NCBI RefSeq assembly: GCF_029889845.1
Contig: NZ_JARANV010000005.1
Coordinates: 1-64,000, forward strand
Direction of reading: 5' to 3'
DNA from: Halomonas sp. 25-S5
Lineage (GTDB): Bacteria > Pseudomonadota > Gammaproteobacteria > Pseudomonadales > Halomonadaceae
DNA: 64,000 bases
Shown here one piece after another: positions 61,602 to 64,000 of the stretch. The notes under the pieces were generated by a model. That model was not told the DNA's origin and ran no database searches. It saw nothing but the letters and a program-made list of their open reading frames with translations. Numbering within the stretch: position 1 is the stretch's first letter; every line of letters begins with the position of its first letter. Position numbers and translations under genes: made by a program.

Positions 61602-63416
61602 TCAGCCTTCCGCCAGCTTTAGGTGCGGGGCGGTATGGCCGAGGTTCTCCAGCAGGCTCTCGCTGTACCAGTCGATGAAGTCGATCACCCCGAACTCGAA
61701 GGTCTCCGAGTAGGGGCCGGGCTCATAACCCCGGGAGTTGATCCCGCGCTGGTTCTCTTCGGTCAGTCGGCGATCCTGTTCGTTGGTGGCGTCCCAGACG
61801 CGGCGCAGCTGGGTCGGATCGTAATCGACGCCCTCCACGGCGTCCTTGTGGACCAGCCACTTGGTGGTCACCACCGTCTGCTGGGGCCCCAGCGGCATCA
61901 CCCGGAACACCACGGCATGATCGCCCATGAAGTGGTTCCAGGAGTTGGGCAGGTGCAGGATGCGCAGGGCTCCGAGGTCGGCGCTGGGGAGGCGGCCCAT
62001 CAATTTCCTGCATCCTGGCTTGCCGTCCAGGGTCATCGAGACGGTGCCTTCTAGCAGCGGGGTGCGGGTCAGGCGGTTGCGCTTGCCCAGTCGCCTCAGC
62101 TGCCAGGGCACGCCCATCTCTCCCCACTGCTGCTGCTTGTGCGCCACCAGCGCCTTGTAGGTCGGGGTGGCGCGGGGGTCGTCGCTGTCGTCGAACTCTT
62201 GCAGCGAGTTGAGCAGCTCCGGATGGGCCGCATTGCAGTGGTAGCACTCGCGGTTATTCTCGATCACCAGTTTCCAGTTGGCCTGCTCGATGATGCTGGA
62301 TTCCACCGCCACCTTGACGTTGTCCATGTCGTAGGGGGCGAGGTAGTGCGCCAGGCTTTCGAGGAGCTCCTCGATGGCCGGGGGCTCATCGGCCAGGCTG
62401 ACGAAGAGATAGCCGCCGGCGGTGCGCACGTTCACCGGCTTGAGTCCGTAGGCGGCGAGGTCGAAGTTCACCCCCATGTCGCTGCCCGCGAACAGCAGCC
62501 GGCCATCCAGCTCGTAGGTCCACTGGTGGTAGGGACAGACCAGCTTGGCGACCTTTCCCTTGTCGCTGACGCAGAGCCGGGAGCCGCGATGCCGGCAGAC
62601 GTTGTGGAAGGCATGGATCCTGCCGTTATCGCCCCGCACGATGACTACCGGGTTGTCGCCCGCCTCCAGGATGTCGATGACATGGCCCGGCCATCCCCAG
62701 ATCCTCGACCCCAGGATGGGATAGAAGATCGAACGCATGGTCAGCGGTAGCCCCTTGTTGTAGGCAAAGATCGCCAGCGCCAGGGTGACCACCGCGTAGT
62801 TGGCCCAGGGGTGCAGCCCCCAGTGGAAGATGGTGGCAGCCATGCCCAGGCGTGCGGCGGCTTCCGGATCACCGAAGGCAGCACCCAGCGGCGCCCAGTC
62901 AGTGCGTGCCCCGTTCTCCAGTGCAGTACCACCCATGGCGCTGGCGAAGTGCGACATGGGCTCGGAGACGCCGTAGAACATCAGCCCGATGCCCATGCCG
63001 GCGGCAAAGAGCATGGAGAACCACGACAGGTAGGAGAAGTCGGGTCTTGCCCGGGCGCCACCGATGCGCACCGTGCCCAGCGGGGAAACGATCAGCGCAA
63101 GACAGAGCACCACGAAGAGATTGGCCGCGAGCAGGAAGAACCAGGTCAAATGGCCGGTCAGCCAGTTACGCAGGCCCGTGAACATCGGTTCCACGTCGCT
63201 GTGATACACCAGCGTGAGGATGACGAAGAACAGCGTCACCAGGGCGGAAACCCCCAAGACCTTGCCGTGGATGTCGAGGCTGAAGCTGAACTGGCCGGTG
63301 ATGTTGTCCTGTCCGATGACGTAGTCGGTATTGATCAGGTTGGCGGGGCCGTCGGGAGCGGGCACGCCAGGGGTGTTCTGGATATCCGGTGGAGTGGGAG
63401 GGATTCTCGGTTCCAT
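61602..63416 (-). CDS. Chimera: N-terminal half of a BCCT transporter fused in frame to GbcA-type Rieske oxygenase
   Basis: 604 residues in one open frame. Residues 1-250 are the first part of a betaine/choline/carnitine transporter: TDYVIGQDNI, membrane helices near 52-70, 91-112, 128-150 and 195-220, and the aromatic-box helix IFHWGLHPWANYAV. The transporter breaks off at GWPGHVIDIL, so the later helices, including the second Trp box, are missing. From about 252 (AGDNPVVIVRGDNG) the protein is the glycine betaine monooxygenase alpha subunit, lacking about its first 60-75 residues. Rieske ligands Cys274, His276 (CRH) and Cys294, His297 (CPYH) and mononuclear iron histidines 393 and 398 (CYHCNAAH) are present. 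The usual GbcA makes dimethylglycine and formaldehyde. Possible outcomes: a membrane-anchored oxygenase, a dead fusion, or an assembly join. Confidence 0.85.
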   Translation of the reverse strand: MEPRIPPTPPDIQNTPGVPAPDGPANLINTDYVIGQDNITGQFSFSLDIHGKVLGVSALVTLFFVILTLVYHSDVEPMFTGLRNWLTGHLTWFFLLAANLFVVLCLALIVSPLGTVRIGGARARPDFSYLSWFSMLFAAGMGIGLMFYGVSEPMSHFASAMGGTALENGARTDWAPLGAAFGDPEAAARLGMAATIFHWGLHPWANYAVVTLALAIFAYNKGLPLTMRSIFYPILGSRIWGWPGHVIDILEAGDNPVVIVRGDNGRIHAFHNVCRHRGSRLCVSDKGKVAKLVCPYHQWTYELDGRLLFAGSDMGVNFDLAAYGLKPVNVRTAGGYLFVSLADEPPAIEELLESLAHYLAPYDMDNVKVAVESSIIEQANWKLVIENNRECYHCNAAHPELLNSLQEFDDSDDPRATPTYKALVAHKQQQWGEMGVPWQLRRLGKRNRLTRTPLLEGTVSMTLDGKPGCRKLMGRLPSADLGALRILHLPNSWNHFMGDHAVVFRVMPLGPQQTVVTTKWLVHKDAVEGVDYDPTQLRRVWDATNEQDRRLTEENQRGINSRGYEPGPYSETFEFGVIDFIDWYSESLLENLGHTAPHLKLAEG

Positions 63417-63593
63417 GGAGGGGTTTCTCGGCTGTTGTTGTTGTCTGCCCGACTGTCGGGCGCACGGTGATACGGCCTGACGACGTCGTGAGCGTGTCAG
63501 GACTCTGGTTCGGGGCGTGTTGATAGGTGCGGGGCGGGGGTCTCCTCTGGTTTCTGGAAAAGTGTCGGCCGGGCGAGGCCCGGCCGATGGCGG

Positions 63594-64000
63594 TCACACA
63601 TTGGCGTCGGGGAAGGCAGCCTTGCGCGTCGCCATGTACTCGAGTAGGGCCTCGTCGATGGCGGGGTCCAGCGGCGGGGCCTCGTACTCGGCGAGCAGTT
63701 TCTTCCAGCGGGCGTTGGCGCGCTGGGCCATGTCCAGACGGCCGTCGGCGTCCCACTGCTCGAAGCTGTTGTTGTCGGTGATCGGCGAGAGATAGAAGGC
63801 AGACTTGAAGTTTGCCTGAGTGTGGCTGCAGCCCAGATAGTGCTGGCCGGGGCCGACCTCGCGGATGGCGTCCATTGCCTGACCGTTCTCGGAGAGGTCC
63901 ACCCCTGTGAGCAGGGTCTGCATCATGCCGGTCTGGTCGGCGTCCATGATGAACTTCTCGTATCCCATGGCGAGCCCACCCTCCAGCCAGCCGGCCGAGT
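63594..64000 (-). CDS. MttB-family trimethylamine/betaine methyltransferase, C-terminal part
   Basis: The frame continues past the window end; about 135 C-terminal residues are visible. SAGWLEGGLAMGYEKFIMDA (reading in from base 64000) and GPGQHYLGCSHTQANFKSAF are diagnostic of the trimethylamine methyltransferase superfamily (MttB and its non-pyrrolysine relatives such as glycine betaine methyltransferases). These transfer a methyl group from a quaternary or tertiary amine to a corrinoid protein. Whether this one has pyrrolysine cannot be judged from the fragment. Upstream of the transporter/oxygenase chimera on the same strand, in line with betaine metabolism. Nothing gene-like in 63417-63593. 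Confidence 0.88.
   Translation of the reverse strand, partial: SAGWLEGGLAMGYEKFIMDADQTGMMQTLLTGVDLSENGQAMDAIREVGPGQHYLGCSHTQANFKSAFYLSPITDNNSFEQWDADGRLDMAQRANARWKKLLAEYEAPPLDPAIDEALLEYMATRKAAFPDANV

Overview
The window looks like a chromosomal segment of a moderately halophilic gammaproteobacterium, most probably a Halomonas-type member of the Halomonadaceae. The evidence is the high GC content, acidic proteins, complete carnitine/glycine-betaine catabolism and formaldehyde/formate oxidation, with protein sequences and gene order close to the Pseudomonas/Halomonas betaine loci. This assignment is an inference from gene content; no rRNA gene is present.

Layout. 1-421: right end of an IS21-family element. 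422-4316: low-GC accessory island, all genes on the minus strand, each followed by an attC-like recombination site. It carries an exported protein, an unknown protein, an OLD-like ATPase/TOPRIM nuclease and a HicAB pair, with no integrase in view, so it resembles an integrase-less integron cassette cluster. 4317-10202: type I restriction-modification system hsdRMS plus the stub of an Abi-type phage-exclusion gene. 10348-11517: CDF metal exporter. 11568-16392: minus-strand sugar-acid operon (LacI regulator, isomerase/epimerase, KDG-type kinase, hydroxyacid dehydrogenase, HAD phosphatase) that ends in a two-gene deletion scar. 16522-30063: myo-inositol catabolism. iolB, iolG and an RpiR regulator run left; an ABC importer, a hydroxypyruvate-isomerase-like protein, iolC-DUF2090, iolD, iolE and mmsA run right from a shared operator region. 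30194-31113: two decayed IS remnants. 31294-32581: MerR regulator and ZIP transporter.

32847-35175: carnitine to glycine betaine (BKACE, carnitine dehydrogenase, thioesterase). 35210-41774: copper/metal resistance (DUF411, Spy-like repeat protein, cupredoxin, APC permease, Cu P-type ATPase) with a MerR-type promoter and a 16-residue stub of a response regulator. 41990-44365: GGDEF/EAL protein with a broken EAL domain. 44596-53977: GbdR-like regulator and the dimethylglycine demethylation set (dipeptidase homologue, DUF5943-like protein, dgcA, dgcB, ETF alpha and beta). 54052-60895: IalB-family protein, formaldehyde dehydrogenase and a two-gene NAD-linked formate dehydrogenase. 61054-61401: a small secreted repeat protein. 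61602-64000: a chimeric BCCT-transporter/Rieske-oxygenase gene and the end of an MttB-family methyltransferase.

The genes form a route from carnitine to betaine to dimethylglycine to sarcosine. Each demethylation yields formaldehyde, which FdhA and formate dehydrogenase oxidise to CO2 with recovery of NADH. The first betaine-demethylating enzyme, GbcA, is present only as the in-frame C-terminal part of the transporter chimera.

The most notable points are: (1) the BCCT-GbcA chimera; (2) the cassette cluster with an OLD-like nuclease; (3) a roughly 100-bp dispersed palindromic repeat, one copy intergenic and one inserted in frame inside the formate dehydrogenase gene; (4) an unusual density of clean gene truncations, which points either to real genome erosion or to assembly joins and should be checked with reads.
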